Source of the DNA: JABMMZ01 sp964505065
GTDB taxonomy: Bacteria; Bacteroidota; Bacteroidia; NS11-12g; UBA955
Direction of reading: 5' to 3'
Length of the DNA stretch: 53,926 bases
Assembly (NCBI GenBank): GCA_964505065.1
Contig: CAZDGF010000016.1
Coordinates: 1 to 53,926, forward strand
In this document: piece by piece, positions 29,705 to 38,069 of the stretch
How the letters are laid out: each line of letters opens with the position of its first letter
How positions within the stretch are numbered: the stretch's first letter is position 1
The notes under the pieces: generated by a model
Databases searched by the model: none
Told to the model about the DNA's origin: nothing
Seen by the model: the letters and a program-made list of their open reading frames with translations, nothing else
Position numbers and translations under genes: made by a program

Positions 29705-31557
29705 CTACCTAAATGTACTAATAATATTGAAATATCTGAAGGCGAAACACCGCTAATTCTTGAAGCCTGACCAATATTTTCTGGTTTTAATTTGCTTAAT
29801 TTTTCCCGACTTTCTATCGAAATAGATTTGATAGTAGCGTAATCAAAATCAGGTTTTATTTTTAAATTATCTAATCGTTTTAATTTATCAGCCATTTGTT
29901 TTTCTTTCTCAATATAACTTTCGTATTTTATTAATATTTCTACTTCTTCTAGTATTTCAATATCATATTTTTTTAAGTCTGGGAATTGTTCTAATAAATC
30001 AAAAATACTAATTTGTGGTCTTAATAGTAATTTATCTAATTTTATTTTTTGTGCCAATTCAGTTGTACCCAATTCAGTTAATTTTTTATTTATTTCTAAA
30101 GGCACTGCAGTAGTGTTTTTTATTTTTTCTTCTAATTCAATAATTAAGCCATTCTTTTTTTCAAGTAAATCTACTCTTTCTTTTTTAGCTAATCCAATAT
30201 TATACCCTTTTAATGTTAATCTGCTATCGGCATTATCTTGCCGTAATAGTATTCTAAACTCCGCTCTTGAGGTAAACATTCTGTATGGCTCATCCGTGCC
30301 TTTTGTTATTAAATCATCTATCAAAACACCAATATAAGCTTCGCTCCTATCCAATATAAAAGCCTCTTTTTCATTAATTTTTAAATGCGCATTTATACCT
30401 GCCATCAAGCCTTGACAAGCAGCTTCTTCGTAGCCAGTAGTGCCATTTATTTGCCCTGCAAAGTATAAACCTTCTATCAATTTGGTTTCTAAAGTTAGCT
30501 TTAATTGTGTTGGTGCAAAATAGTCGTACTCTATAGCATAACCTGGTCGAAATATTTTAGCTTTCTCAAAACCAGCTATTTGTTGAATGGCTTTGTACTG
30601 TATATCTTCTGGCAGCGAAGTAGAAAAACCATTGATATACATTTCTACTGTTTTCCAACCCTCTGGCTCTACAAATATTTGGTGTCTATCTCTTTCTGCA
30701 AATCTGTTTATTTTATCTTCTATAGATGGGCAATAGCGAGGACCTAAACCTTGTATGCTGCCATTAAACATAGGGCTTCTGTCAAATCCTTCTCTCAATA
30801 TCTCATGTACATTTTGATTAGTATATGTTATGTAACAAGGTCGTTGTTTTTTTAAGCTTTGAGTTTCATTGCTATAAGAAAATTTGCTTGGATTTTCATC
30901 TCCTTGCTGCTCTTCCATTTTAGTATAATCCAAGCTTCTGCCATCTACTCTAGGCGGAGTACCTGTTTTCATTCTGCCAGAAGTAAAACCGAGTTTTAAT
31001 AATGCAGCAGTAATTCCCACACTATTAGTTTCAGCCATTCGTCCACCACCAAAGTTTTTAGTACCTATATGAATTAAGCCGTTTAAAAAAGTCCCACTTG
31101 TTAGTATTACAGATTTTGCTTTTATAATATAACCTAAAGCAGTAATAACACCTGTCGCTCTCCCATTCTGTGTATTGATGTCTATAACATTGTCTTGTAA
31201 AAAGTCTATATTTTTATTGTTTTCTAAAGCAAGTCGCCATTCATCAGAAAACCGCATTCTATCCGATTGCGCTCTTGGACTCCACATAGCAGCGCCTTTA
31301 GAGCGGTTTAACATTCTAAACTGCACCATTGTTTTATCGGTTATAATTCCCGACATGCCGCCAAGTGCATCTATTTCTCTAACAATTTGCCCTTTAGCTA
31401 CACCACCCATTGCTGGGTTACAACTCATTTTAGCAATCGTTTCCATATTCATTGTTACCAATAGAACACTTGAACCCATAGTTGCAGCAGCATAAGCAGC
31501 CTCGCATCCAGCATGCCCTGCACCAACTACTATTACATCATATTCTTCTAAATACAT
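29701..31557 (-). CDS. mnmG: tRNA uridine-5-carboxymethylaminomethyl synthesis enzyme
   Basis: The 618-residue FAD enzyme works with MnmE (not in this window) to modify U34 in the anticodon of several tRNAs. The dinucleotide-binding motif VGAGHAGCEAA is at residues 11-21, followed by the family motifs CNPAMGGVAKG (about 46-56), GTFLNGLIHIG, RMKTGTPPR and GQINGTTGYEEAACQG. The length is typical for a full MnmG with its C-terminal MnmE-binding helices. It starts at ATG 31557, only 7 bases from a parS-like site in its leader. In many bacteria mnmG lies near the origin beside rsmG and parAB; these partners are absent here. Confidence 0.97.
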   Translation of the reverse strand: MYLEEYDVIVVGAGHAGCEAAYAAATMGSSVLLVTMNMETIAKMSCNPAMGGVAKGQIVREIDALGGMSGIITDKTMVQFRMLNRSKGAAMWSPRAQSDRMRFSDEWRLALENNKNIDFLQDNVIDINTQNGRATGVITALGYIIKAKSVILTSGTFLNGLIHIGTKNFGGGRMAETNSVGITAALLKLGFTSGRMKTGTPPRVDGRSLDYTKMEEQQGDENPSKFSYSNETQSLKKQRPCYITYTNQNVHEILREGFDRSPMFNGSIQGLGPRYCPSIEDKINRFAERDRHQIFVEPEGWKTVEMYINGFSTSLPEDIQYKAIQQIAGFEKAKIFRPGYAIEYDYFAPTQLKLTLETKLIEGLYFAGQINGTTGYEEAACQGLMAGINAHLKINEKEAFILDRSEAYIGVLIDDLITKGTDEPYRMFTSRAEFRILLRQDNADSRLTLKGYNIGLAKKERVDLLEKKNGLIIELEEKIKNTTAVPLEINKKLTELGTTELAQKIKLDKLLLRPQISIFDLLEQFPDLKKYDIEILEEVEILIKYESYIEKEKQMADKLKRLDNLKIKPDFDYATIKSISIESREKLSKLKPENIGQASRISGVSPSDISILLVHLGR

Positions 31558-31564
31558 ATTTTTA

Positions 31565-31580
31565 TGTTCCTCGTGGAACT
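31565..31580. promoter_or_regulatory. parS-like near-palindrome, site 1
   Basis: TGTTCCTCGTGGAACT lies in the mnmG leader. Its core GTTCCTCGTGGAAC is one base from the perfect palindrome GTTCCACGTGGAAC, which has the shape of ParB-binding parS sites (TGTTTCACGTGAAACA in Bacillus subtilis). See sites 2 and 3. Confidence 0.6.
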
Positions 31581-31600
31581 GTTGTTTTTTATTGTCTTTG

Positions 31601-31616
31601 TGTTCCTCGTGGAACT
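31601..31616. promoter_or_regulatory. parS-like near-palindrome, site 2
   Basis: The same 16 bases as site 1, TGTTCCTCGTGGAACT, repeated 36 bases away. It touches the ybeY stop codon. The 20 bases between the two sites differ from both flanks, so the pair is not part of a longer repeat. Confidence 0.6.
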
Positions 31617-32061
31617 ATTTTGTCTTATAGAAAAGCAATATATACTTGTTTTCTATCTTTCGCATTTCATTTTGTTCGTCTTTGGTATTATCTTTATATC
31701 CTATTAAGTGTAATACACCGTGAAATATAACTCTCAATAATTCATCTAAATTTCTTTCACCTAATTCGTTTGCATTGTCTTTTACCCTATCTACGCTAAT
31801 ATAAATATCTCCTTCTAAGGTTTTGTCCTTGCAATAATCAAAAGTAATAATATCTGTATAATAATTGTGGTTAAGCGATTTCTTATTTATGTCTAACAAT
31901 TCAGCATCAGAAACAAAACTAATCTCTAAAAGCGAAATGTTTTTTTTATAATTTTTTGCAATGGTATTTATAATAAATTTAGTTTTTTTTATATTGCCAC
32001 TTAATATTTTAGGCGTATTATTGAATACAATTTCTTTATTTGAGTACTGTAATTGTGCCAT
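31615..32061 (-). CDS. ybeY: Endoribonuclease YbeY
   Basis: The 148-residue metal-dependent RNase takes part in 16S rRNA 3'-end maturation and ribosome quality control. The family signature HGVLHLIGY (residues 114-122) is present. The third metal-binding His of the usual HGxLHLxGYDH motif is replaced: the sequence reads GYKD, with Asp at position 124, a change I recall in other Bacteroidota members. The conserved N-K-x-x-LNH-x-x-x-TDIITF stretch (residues 59-74) is intact. The preferred start is ATG 32061; a TTG one codon upstream is possible. It overlaps the T9SS protein upstream by 26 bases. Confidence 0.93.
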   Translation of the reverse strand: MAQLQYSNKEIVFNNTPKILSGNIKKTKFIINTIAKNYKKNISLLEISFVSDAELLDINKKSLNHNYYTDIITFDYCKDKTLEGDIYISVDRVKDNANELGERNLDELLRVIFHGVLHLIGYKDNTKDEQNEMRKIENKYILLFYKTK

Positions 32062-33808
32062 CAAAAATTAGTTTTTTACCATTAATTCCTATAATTGTAC
32101 TTCTATAAATGTACACGTCTTGGTCAACAAGTTCACCATTATTGCCCGTACCTTTCCATGCTTTTCGAATATCATTGGTTTCATAAACCAATTCTCCCCA
32201 GCGGTTAAATACCTGAAAAGAGCTTTTTTCATAATCTAAAAACACCCCTTGTGGGTAAAACTCTGTATTAAATCCGTTTATCTGAATAGCATTTGGGAAG
32301 TAAACTATAGGGTCGGCAGTGGCACATTGTATATTACTGTAGCTTGTGTCTTTTCTGTTGTATTGTGCTGTTGCGTTGTTTTCTATAGCACGAATACAGT
32401 AGCACAACTGCTGCATTGTAGGTGAAAAAGTTGAATTGTCTTGCCTGAATATTGTAGAATTCGAGAAAGTATTTAATATGTTCCACGAGGAACTTTTGTT
32501 ACCATTTGGATTATTCAAAAGCAATAATTCTTGTTTTTCAGTATTTTTAATAAACTCAAAATAAGTATTCCAATCTAAATTTTGTGTGCCAACTATAGGC
32601 ATATCTATTTTTAATAATATGGTTTTTGCTATTTGGGAAGTATCAAAAATTAAATTACATGGACCTTCAGTCGTAAAGTAATAACTATAATTTCGGGTAT
32701 TTACATTTACATTGTTATCTATCAAATCTAAAGTACCGCCAGTAAAGTTTATAATTTGCCAAATTGAAAAACTACCGTTGTCAACTGCTCTATAAATATT
32801 TAATTTTTCCAGCGAAGTAAGTGTTTGTGTAATTAAAGTAAGTTCTACAGCATTATTTTGTACAGAAGCTTTTGCTATATAAGAATTTATTGAAGGCGTA
32901 ATGGAGTTGGTGTTTAAACAAGTAGTGTTAGAAGATGAAGTAATTAGTGGGTTTCCTTGCTTTACTGCACGTACATAAAAACAAAGATTATCGCCAAAAT
33001 TGGTAAAGTTGTAAGTAAACTGATTGATATTAGAAACAACAGTACCTATTTGCTGATAATTGCCGCCATTTATTTTTCTATAAATTATATAATCTTGAAC
33101 ATCCCAGCCTACATAATTGCTCCATGAAAGCGTAATAGTTTTTAAGCATTGATTATAATTGCTCTGCAAATAAATGGTTTTATGGCTATTTGAAATAATT
33201 GAAGCATTTTCACAACTATCATAAGCTGCTACACCATAAGCCAAGCTTGCAGCTGTTGGGTTTCTTGCTGCATTGTTATCTAAAATAGAGGTGTTTATAG
33301 TATTATCAATTATTGCATTAATACCTGTAATGTAATACACGTAATAGCCTTTTACATCTGCACTACCATTTTTGGGCCAGCCTATAATGGTTTTTTGTGT
33401 TGCTAAATCTACACTTACCGAGTCTAAATCTGTATTTACAGGTGGTGTGTTATCTATGGTTAAGGTATCGCTAAATATACTATCTATGCCATTGCATGTT
33501 TTGTTATAAACTAAATAAAATTCCCAATTTTTTTGATTTTTAAGTTTTAGCTGAATATTATCAAAACTAAAATTGGTGTAATTGCCCATATATGCAAATA
33601 AACCAAAAGCATCTTCTCTGCCATATAAACTAAAACTTGTAAAACTACCGCAATTATCCGTAGGCTTAAACCAAGAAAGCGTAAGCATAGAATCTAATTT
33701 ATTCAAACAAGCTCTGCGCATTTTTGGTCTTCCCTCTACAGCATAAGCAGAGGTAAAAGCGCTTATAAAAAAGCTAAAAAAGGCAATATGTACTATTTTT
33801 TTAATCAA
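32036..33808 (-). CDS. T9SS type B (gliding motility-associated C-terminal) protein
   Basis: The 590-residue exported protein has a signal peptide (about residues 1-23, AYA) and several Fn3-like beta domains, for example residues 30-125 and 215-300. The C-terminal 85 residues carry the type B sorting pattern: VYFPNAIQINGFN, FQVFNRWGELVYET, WKGTGNNGELVDQDVYIYR. Such domains direct passage through the type IX secretion system and surface attachment. The start is TTG 33808 in a TTGA overlap with the M16 homologue upstream; the signal peptide requires it. A parS-like site (32479-32494) is embedded in frame and read as Ser-Ser-Ser-Trp-Asn. An exported protein among peptidase, rRNA and tRNA enzyme genes is unexpected but conserved operon order cannot be judged here. 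Confidence 0.9.
   Translation of the reverse strand: MIKKIVHIAFFSFFISAFTSAYAVEGRPKMRRACLNKLDSMLTLSWFKPTDNCGSFTSFSLYGREDAFGLFAYMGNYTNFSFDNIQLKLKNQKNWEFYLVYNKTCNGIDSIFSDTLTIDNTPPVNTDLDSVSVDLATQKTIIGWPKNGSADVKGYYVYYITGINAIIDNTINTSILDNNAARNPTAASLAYGVAAYDSCENASIISNSHKTIYLQSNYNQCLKTITLSWSNYVGWDVQDYIIYRKINGGNYQQIGTVVSNINQFTYNFTNFGDNLCFYVRAVKQGNPLITSSSNTTCLNTNSITPSINSYIAKASVQNNAVELTLITQTLTSLEKLNIYRAVDNGSFSIWQIINFTGGTLDLIDNNVNVNTRNYSYYFTTEGPCNLIFDTSQIAKTILLKIDMPIVGTQNLDWNTYFEFIKNTEKQELLLLNNPNGNKSSSWNILNTFSNSTIFRQDNSTFSPTMQQLCYCIRAIENNATAQYNRKDTSYSNIQCATADPIVYFPNAIQINGFNTEFYPQGVFLDYEKSSFQVFNRWGELVYETNDIRKAWKGTGNNGELVDQDVYIYRSTIIGINGKKLIFDGTITVLK
32479..32494. promoter_or_regulatory. parS-like near-palindrome, site 3, inside a gene
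   Basis: TGTTCCACGAGGAACT on the plus strand is the reverse orientation of the same 14-base core GTTCCTCGTGGAAC as sites 1 and 2. It lies inside the coding region 32036-33808, about 0.9 kb from site 2. A third identical 14-mer in a short stretch of AT-rich DNA is very unlikely by chance. Confidence 0.6.
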
Positions 33809-35049
33809 CCAACAATGCAGTATTTTAACGTATTTTCTTTAAAATAATTGTGTGCCGTTTCTAAAATTTCTTGAGAGGTAATTTTTTGAATAGCTTTTAA
33901 ATATTCTTGGAAATACTCTTTTTCAGTATCCATATCTAAGTACGACTTAAACCTATCGCTAATATTAAAAACACCATCAAAATTGCGTTGCATAACGCCC
34001 GATAAATAATTCTTAACGGTAACAAGCTCCTCCTCTCCTACCAATTTTGTTTTTAACTTTTCTATCTCTTTTTCAATTTCTTGTTTTACCAATGCCGTAT
34101 TTTGATTGTTACACTCGCTTGAAATTTTAAAAACTGAAAAATCTTTATAAGGTATAATTGAAGAATTAATTCCATAAGTTAAGCCTTTTTCTTCTCTTAT
34201 ATTTTTCATTAATCGTGAACCAAAATAACCGCCCAATATGGTATTTAAAACACTTAGTTTAAAGTAATCTTTATGTTTTCTGTTGGGCAGTATGCAGCCC
34301 ATTCTTAAGCTACTTTGAGTTGCATTTAGTTTGCTTATTTTTAATTCATTTTCATTAGTACTTTCAGGCGTTTCATCAGTAATAATTTCTTTACTAAAAT
34401 TACTTATTGAGAAACCATTTTTTTGTAAAATATCTTGTATTGCTATATTTTTTGAGCCTGTAAAAATGAAATATGGATTTTGTAATTGATTGGTTTTAAA
34501 ATCTAACAATGCTTGTTGGTTTGTATTTTTAATTATTTCTTCAGATACTTCTTTTGCCGCAGAATGTTGCATACCAAACAGCATTTTATTGATACCCCTA
34601 TTGGCTAAAAAAGAAGTTTTTTCAAGGTTTATGTTTAGTTCGCTAATTTTATTGCGTTTGTATATTTCTATTTCTTCCGTTGGAAATATAGCATTGTCAA
34701 TTGCATTTTTTAATACACTTAAAATAGCATCAATATTTTCTTCTAAACCATATACGCCAATACTTGCAGAGTAATAATCGCTGGTTTTAAATACATAGCC
34801 GCCATAAGCATCTATTGTTTCAGAAATTTGTGAAGCGGTAAGCTTATCTGTTCCGCTCAATATTAAATCCATAGCCATGGTATAGGCAAAAGTATTGCTA
34901 ACCCCTACCCTATTGGCTTTTGGAAACACTATATCCAATTTAAATACACCATCAGTTGCATTAAAATGAAACAGATTTGTATTACTTTCTACAAAACCTG
35001 TTGTAAAAGCTAAAGATGGTTTTATATCTGGTGCTTGGGTTCTGTTCAT
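33805..35049 (-). CDS. M16 peptidase homologue without the zinc motif
   Basis: The 414-residue protein has the two-domain M16 (insulinase/processing peptidase) fold by sequence: the N half aligns to the zinc domain pattern (FKLDIVFPKANRVGV, ISETIDAYGGYVFKTSDYYSA) but has no HxxEH; the C half (QSSLRMGCILPNRKHKDYFKLSVLNTILGG...RLMKNIREEKGLTYGI) is the conserved M16 C-terminal domain. This is the usual inactive partner of a heterodimeric M16 protease. It overlaps the active partner by 4 bases (ATGA), so the two should be made in equal amounts. No signal peptide is seen. Confidence 0.9.
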   Translation of the reverse strand: MNRTQAPDIKPSLAFTTGFVESNTNLFHFNATDGVFKLDIVFPKANRVGVSNTFAYTMAMDLILSGTDKLTASQISETIDAYGGYVFKTSDYYSASIGVYGLEENIDAILSVLKNAIDNAIFPTEEIEIYKRNKISELNINLEKTSFLANRGINKMLFGMQHSAAKEVSEEIIKNTNQQALLDFKTNQLQNPYFIFTGSKNIAIQDILQKNGFSISNFSKEIITDETPESTNENELKISKLNATQSSLRMGCILPNRKHKDYFKLSVLNTILGGYFGSRLMKNIREEKGLTYGINSSIIPYKDFSVFKISSECNNQNTALVKQEIEKEIEKLKTKLVGEEELVTVKNYLSGVMQRNFDGVFNISDRFKSYLDMDTEKEYFQEYLKAIQKITSQEILETAHNYFKENTLKYCIVG

Positions 35050-36287
35050 GCTTTGGTTGGGTTATATTTCAATACACTTTGGTTGCCTTTCAACAAATAA
35101 TTAGTGCAAACGGTTTTTATATCTTTTTCGCTTACATTTTTGATATTGTCTTTTTCCGTATTTATTAATTCAATATCGCCAAGCCTATGGGCATAGCATA
35201 ATGCCATTGCTTTATTTAAGACAGAGGTTTTACTAAATAAGTTGCTTGTCAGCGATTTGTTTTTTACTTTTATTAAATCTTTTTCGCCCAAACCATTGAT
35301 AGCTATAGATTCAATAATGGCTAAAATTTCATTTTCTGCTGTTTCAAAATCGGTAATATCAGTCAACTTTCCATCAATTATAAATAAACCTTTGTCTATA
35401 TCGCCACTTACATAAGCCTCTATTTGGGTAAACAAGCCTTTCTGTTTAATTAATATTTCAGTGAAATAAGATGCTTCAGAGCGAGAAAGTATATCACTCA
35501 ATAAATCGAAAGCATAATACAAAGGATGCGTTCTTTCTTCCATTAAAAAAGCCATATATATTGCTTTTTGTGGAACATCGGCATCTTTTGTTTTTTCTGT
35601 TCTTTGGGTTTTAAAATTTTCAGTAGGGTAGTGGTTCGTATTTTTTTTACCAGCTGGTATATCGCCAAACCATTTTTCTGTAAGCATTTTAGCCTTTTCA
35701 AAATCAATATTTCCTGCTATGCAAAGTACCACATTTGAAGGATTATAAAAGGTTTCAAAAAATTGAATAACATCTGTTAAAACAGCATTTTCTACATGGC
35801 TAATTTCTTTGCCTATGGTTGCCCATTGGTAGGGGTGGGTAGCGTAGGCGAGGGGGCGCAAATGCAGCCAAGCATCGCCATAAGGTTGATTAAGATAGCG
35901 TTGTTTAAATTCCTCAATTACCACGCCTTGTTGTACAGCTAAAGATTTTTCCGAAAAATCTAAACGCAGCATTCTATCGCTTTCCAGCCAAAGGGCAGTT
36001 TCTATATTTTGATAGGGTAGGGTAATGTAATAGTTAGTAATATCGTTGCTTGTAAACGCATTGTTTTCGCCACTTGCTTTTTGCAAAGGGGTATCAAAAG
36101 AGGGAATATTTACCGAACCGCCAAACATTAAATGCTCAAAAAGATGCGCAAAGCCAGTTTTATTAGGGTTTTCATCTCTTGCACCAACATTATACAGCAA
36201 ATTGGTAACACATAAATTGGTGTTATTATCTAAATGATGAATAAGTGTTAAACCATTGTTTAATGTATGAATATTATAAGAAATCAC
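35046..36287 (-). CDS. M16 zinc peptidase, catalytic subunit
   Basis: The 413-residue protein has the inverted zinc motif H48-LF-E51-H52 (GFAHLFEHLMFGG), with the downstream Glu ligand in VIEEFKQR (about residue 125). Residues in the LPYQNIETALWLESDRM stretch are typical of bacterial M16B enzymes. No signal peptide is visible, so it may be cytoplasmic or use another export route. The start is GTG 36287, 5 bases from a consensus -7 element, and the gene heads the six-gene operon down to 28352. It pairs with the motif-less homologue at 33805-35049. Confidence 0.92.
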   Translation of the reverse strand: MISYNIHTLNNGLTLIHHLDNNTNLCVTNLLYNVGARDENPNKTGFAHLFEHLMFGGSVNIPSFDTPLQKASGENNAFTSNDITNYYITLPYQNIETALWLESDRMLRLDFSEKSLAVQQGVVIEEFKQRYLNQPYGDAWLHLRPLAYATHPYQWATIGKEISHVENAVLTDVIQFFETFYNPSNVVLCIAGNIDFEKAKMLTEKWFGDIPAGKKNTNHYPTENFKTQRTEKTKDADVPQKAIYMAFLMEERTHPLYYAFDLLSDILSRSEASYFTEILIKQKGLFTQIEAYVSGDIDKGLFIIDGKLTDITDFETAENEILAIIESIAINGLGEKDLIKVKNKSLTSNLFSKTSVLNKAMALCYAHRLGDIELINTEKDNIKNVSEKDIKTVCTNYLLKGNQSVLKYNPTKA

Positions 36288-36292
36288 AACTG

Positions 36293-36300
36293 CAAAGGTA
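36293..36300 (-). promoter_or_regulatory. -7 element TACCTTTG of the M16-ybeY-mnmG operon
   Basis: TACCTTTG matches TAnnTTTG exactly and ends 5 bases before the GTG start at 36287. No clear TTTG at -33. It would give a leaderless or nearly leaderless operon transcript. Confidence 0.45.
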
Positions 36301-36364
36301 CGATAAAAGGCTTAATTTTTTTGAACCTTTAAATGGGCAAATATTGGAGAATAATTAAAAACAA

Positions 36365-36392
36365 AAAACCTTGAAAATATTTTCAAGGTTTT
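36365..36392 (-). terminator. Terminator after tRNA-Asp
   Basis: Arms AAAACCTTGAAAA (36365-36377) and TTTTCAAGGTTTT (36380-36392) are perfect complements, and on the minus strand the stem is followed by a T-rich run (TTGTTTTT). It lies 3 bases beyond the tRNA 3' end. Confidence 0.8.
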
Positions 36393-36395
36393 AAG

Positions 36396-36469
36396 CGGTG
36401 TGGACGGGACTCGAACCCGCGACCCCTGCCGTGACAGGGCAGTATTCTAACCAGCTGAACTACCACACC
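36396..36469 (-). tRNA. tRNA-Asp(GTC)
   Basis: The minus-strand sequence folds as a complete cloverleaf of 74 bases: acceptor GGTGTGG/CCACACC, D arm with AGTTCAGCTGGTTAGAA, anticodon stem CTGCC/GGCAG with loop CTGTCAC (anticodon GTC), T arm CGGGTTCGAGTCCCG and discriminator G. CCA is not encoded. It has its own promoter and terminator. Confidence 0.97.
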
Positions 36470-36487
36470 AATTCTGTTTAGGGAGTG

Positions 36488-36518
36488 CAAAGATAGTTTT
36501 AAAAATTATTTATCCAAA
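36488..36518 (-). promoter_or_regulatory. Consensus promoter of tRNA-Asp
   Basis: On the minus strand TTTG (36518-36515), 19 bases, then TATCTTTG (36495-36488): an exact match to the Bacteroidota TTTG-N19-TAnnTTTG promoter, ending 18 bases before the tRNA 5' end. Confidence 0.8.
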
Positions 36519-36628
36519 AATTATTTACAAATTCTTCTTTTATCGTGTTACATAGGCTTTAATCGAACTTAAAATACTTGTAACAATGTATGCCTTTAGT
36601 TTTGCTTTCTTATTTTTTTATATTAAAA

Positions 36629-38056
36629 ATGAATATAGCTTTAAAAAATTTTACTTTAATTTTGATATTGTTGTTTGCCTTTAATGCATTTGCACAGCAA
36701 GAAAAATATACTTTACAACAATGTATAGAACATGCTTGGAGCAATAATTTAGACATAAAACAAAGTATGCTAAACAACGAAAGCGCAAAACTTGATATAA
36801 CCCAAAGCAAGGCAAATTTATTGCCTACATTATCTGCAAGTGCAGGGCAAAATTATCAATTTGGTAGAACAGTAGATAGATTTACCAATACATTTGTTAA
36901 TCAAAGTATTCGTTCTAATAATATAGGTTTAAATGCAGGTTTAACATTGTTTAACGGTTTTCAAAGCCAAAACAATATTGTTCAAAAAAAACAAACACAG
37001 CAAGTATCGCAATACAATATTGAGGTTGCCAAAAACCAAATAGCTTTAAGCATTTCCAACTCTTTTTTACAATGTATTCAAGCTATTGAAACCATAGATT
37101 ATAACGAAATACAAATACAAAGTACAACGCAAAGAATAGAAAAAGCGCAAAAAATGGTGGACGCTGGTGTATCTGATTTAACTGTTTTATTGAGTTTAAA
37201 AGCACAATTGGCTAATGAACAACTAAACCTTATTACCTCTCAAAGCAATAAAAATACGGCATTGCTTAGCCTTAAAAATTTAATGCAATTGCCTATGGAT
37301 AAAGATTTTGAAGTGGTAGTACCTGCTTTTACATCAGAATTAATAAAAGAAAATATAGTAGATGTTTTTCAAATATACGATATAGCCCTTAAAAACTTAC
37401 CACAAATAAAAGCAGCAGAAACCCAAATATTGGCAGCTAAAGCGCAAACAAAAATGGCTAATGGTAATTTATTTCCCTCTATTTCTTTGTATGGTAGCAT
37501 AAGCACCGTATTTTCTGAAAGTGCTAAAAATATTACCAATGTTAGCCCTACAGGTACACAAGCAATAGGTTTTACACAAAATACTTTAGAACCTGTGTTG
37601 CAACCAACATTTACTTACCAAACAGAAACCATAAAATTTAACAAACAACTGAAAGATAATTTAGGACAAGGTGCAGGTATAAGTTTAAATTGGAATATAT
37701 TTAATGGTTTTGCTACACAAAATCAAATACAAAAAGCAAAACTAAACCAACAAATTACAGATTTGAATTTAACAAAAGCAAAAAACACCTTGCTTACAGA
37801 TATAAATACTGCTGTAAATGCTTACAATGCAGCCAAAGCCCAATATAAAGCAAGCCAAAACAATGTAGAAGCACAAAATACAAGCTTGGAGTATATTCAA
37901 AAAAGATTTGATGCAGGCGTTACCAATTCTTTTGATTTTATCAATGCAAAAAACAATTATTCGCAAGCAAAATCATCTGCTTTAAATACCAAATACGAGT
38001 TTGTATTTAGGGCACTTATATTAGAATACTACAAAGGCAACAAAATTCAATTTTAA
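36629..38056 (+). CDS. TolC-family outer-membrane efflux protein
   Basis: The 475-residue protein (ATG 36629; an upstream in-frame ATG at 36590 would add 13 residues before the signal peptide) has a signal peptide ending FNAFAQ. It then shows the two internally repeated helical halves of TolC proteins: YTLQQCIEHAWSNNLDIKQ at the N terminus, long Ala/Gln/Asn-rich coiled segments, and the second-half signature SLNWNIFNGFATQNQIQKAK. It forms the outer-membrane exit duct of a tripartite exporter. The adaptor gene follows after 13 bases, but no inner-membrane pump gene is in this cluster. Confidence 0.93.
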   Translation: MNIALKNFTLILILLFAFNAFAQQEKYTLQQCIEHAWSNNLDIKQSMLNNESAKLDITQSKANLLPTLSASAGQNYQFGRTVDRFTNTFVNQSIRSNNIGLNAGLTLFNGFQSQNNIVQKKQTQQVSQYNIEVAKNQIALSISNSFLQCIQAIETIDYNEIQIQSTTQRIEKAQKMVDAGVSDLTVLLSLKAQLANEQLNLITSQSNKNTALLSLKNLMQLPMDKDFEVVVPAFTSELIKENIVDVFQIYDIALKNLPQIKAAETQILAAKAQTKMANGNLFPSISLYGSISTVFSESAKNITNVSPTGTQAIGFTQNTLEPVLQPTFTYQTETIKFNKQLKDNLGQGAGISLNWNIFNGFATQNQIQKAKLNQQITDLNLTKAKNTLLTDINTAVNAYNAAKAQYKASQNNVEAQNTSLEYIQKRFDAGVTNSFDFINAKNNYSQAKSSALNTKYEFVFRALILEYYKGNKIQF

Positions 38057-38069
38057 AAATATTAATACA

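Noticed and set aside
36501..36530. TTATCCAAA as a DnaA box near tRNA-Asp
   Set aside because: A single 8-of-9 match that overlaps the tRNA promoter; such words are expected by chance in a window of this size and composition.
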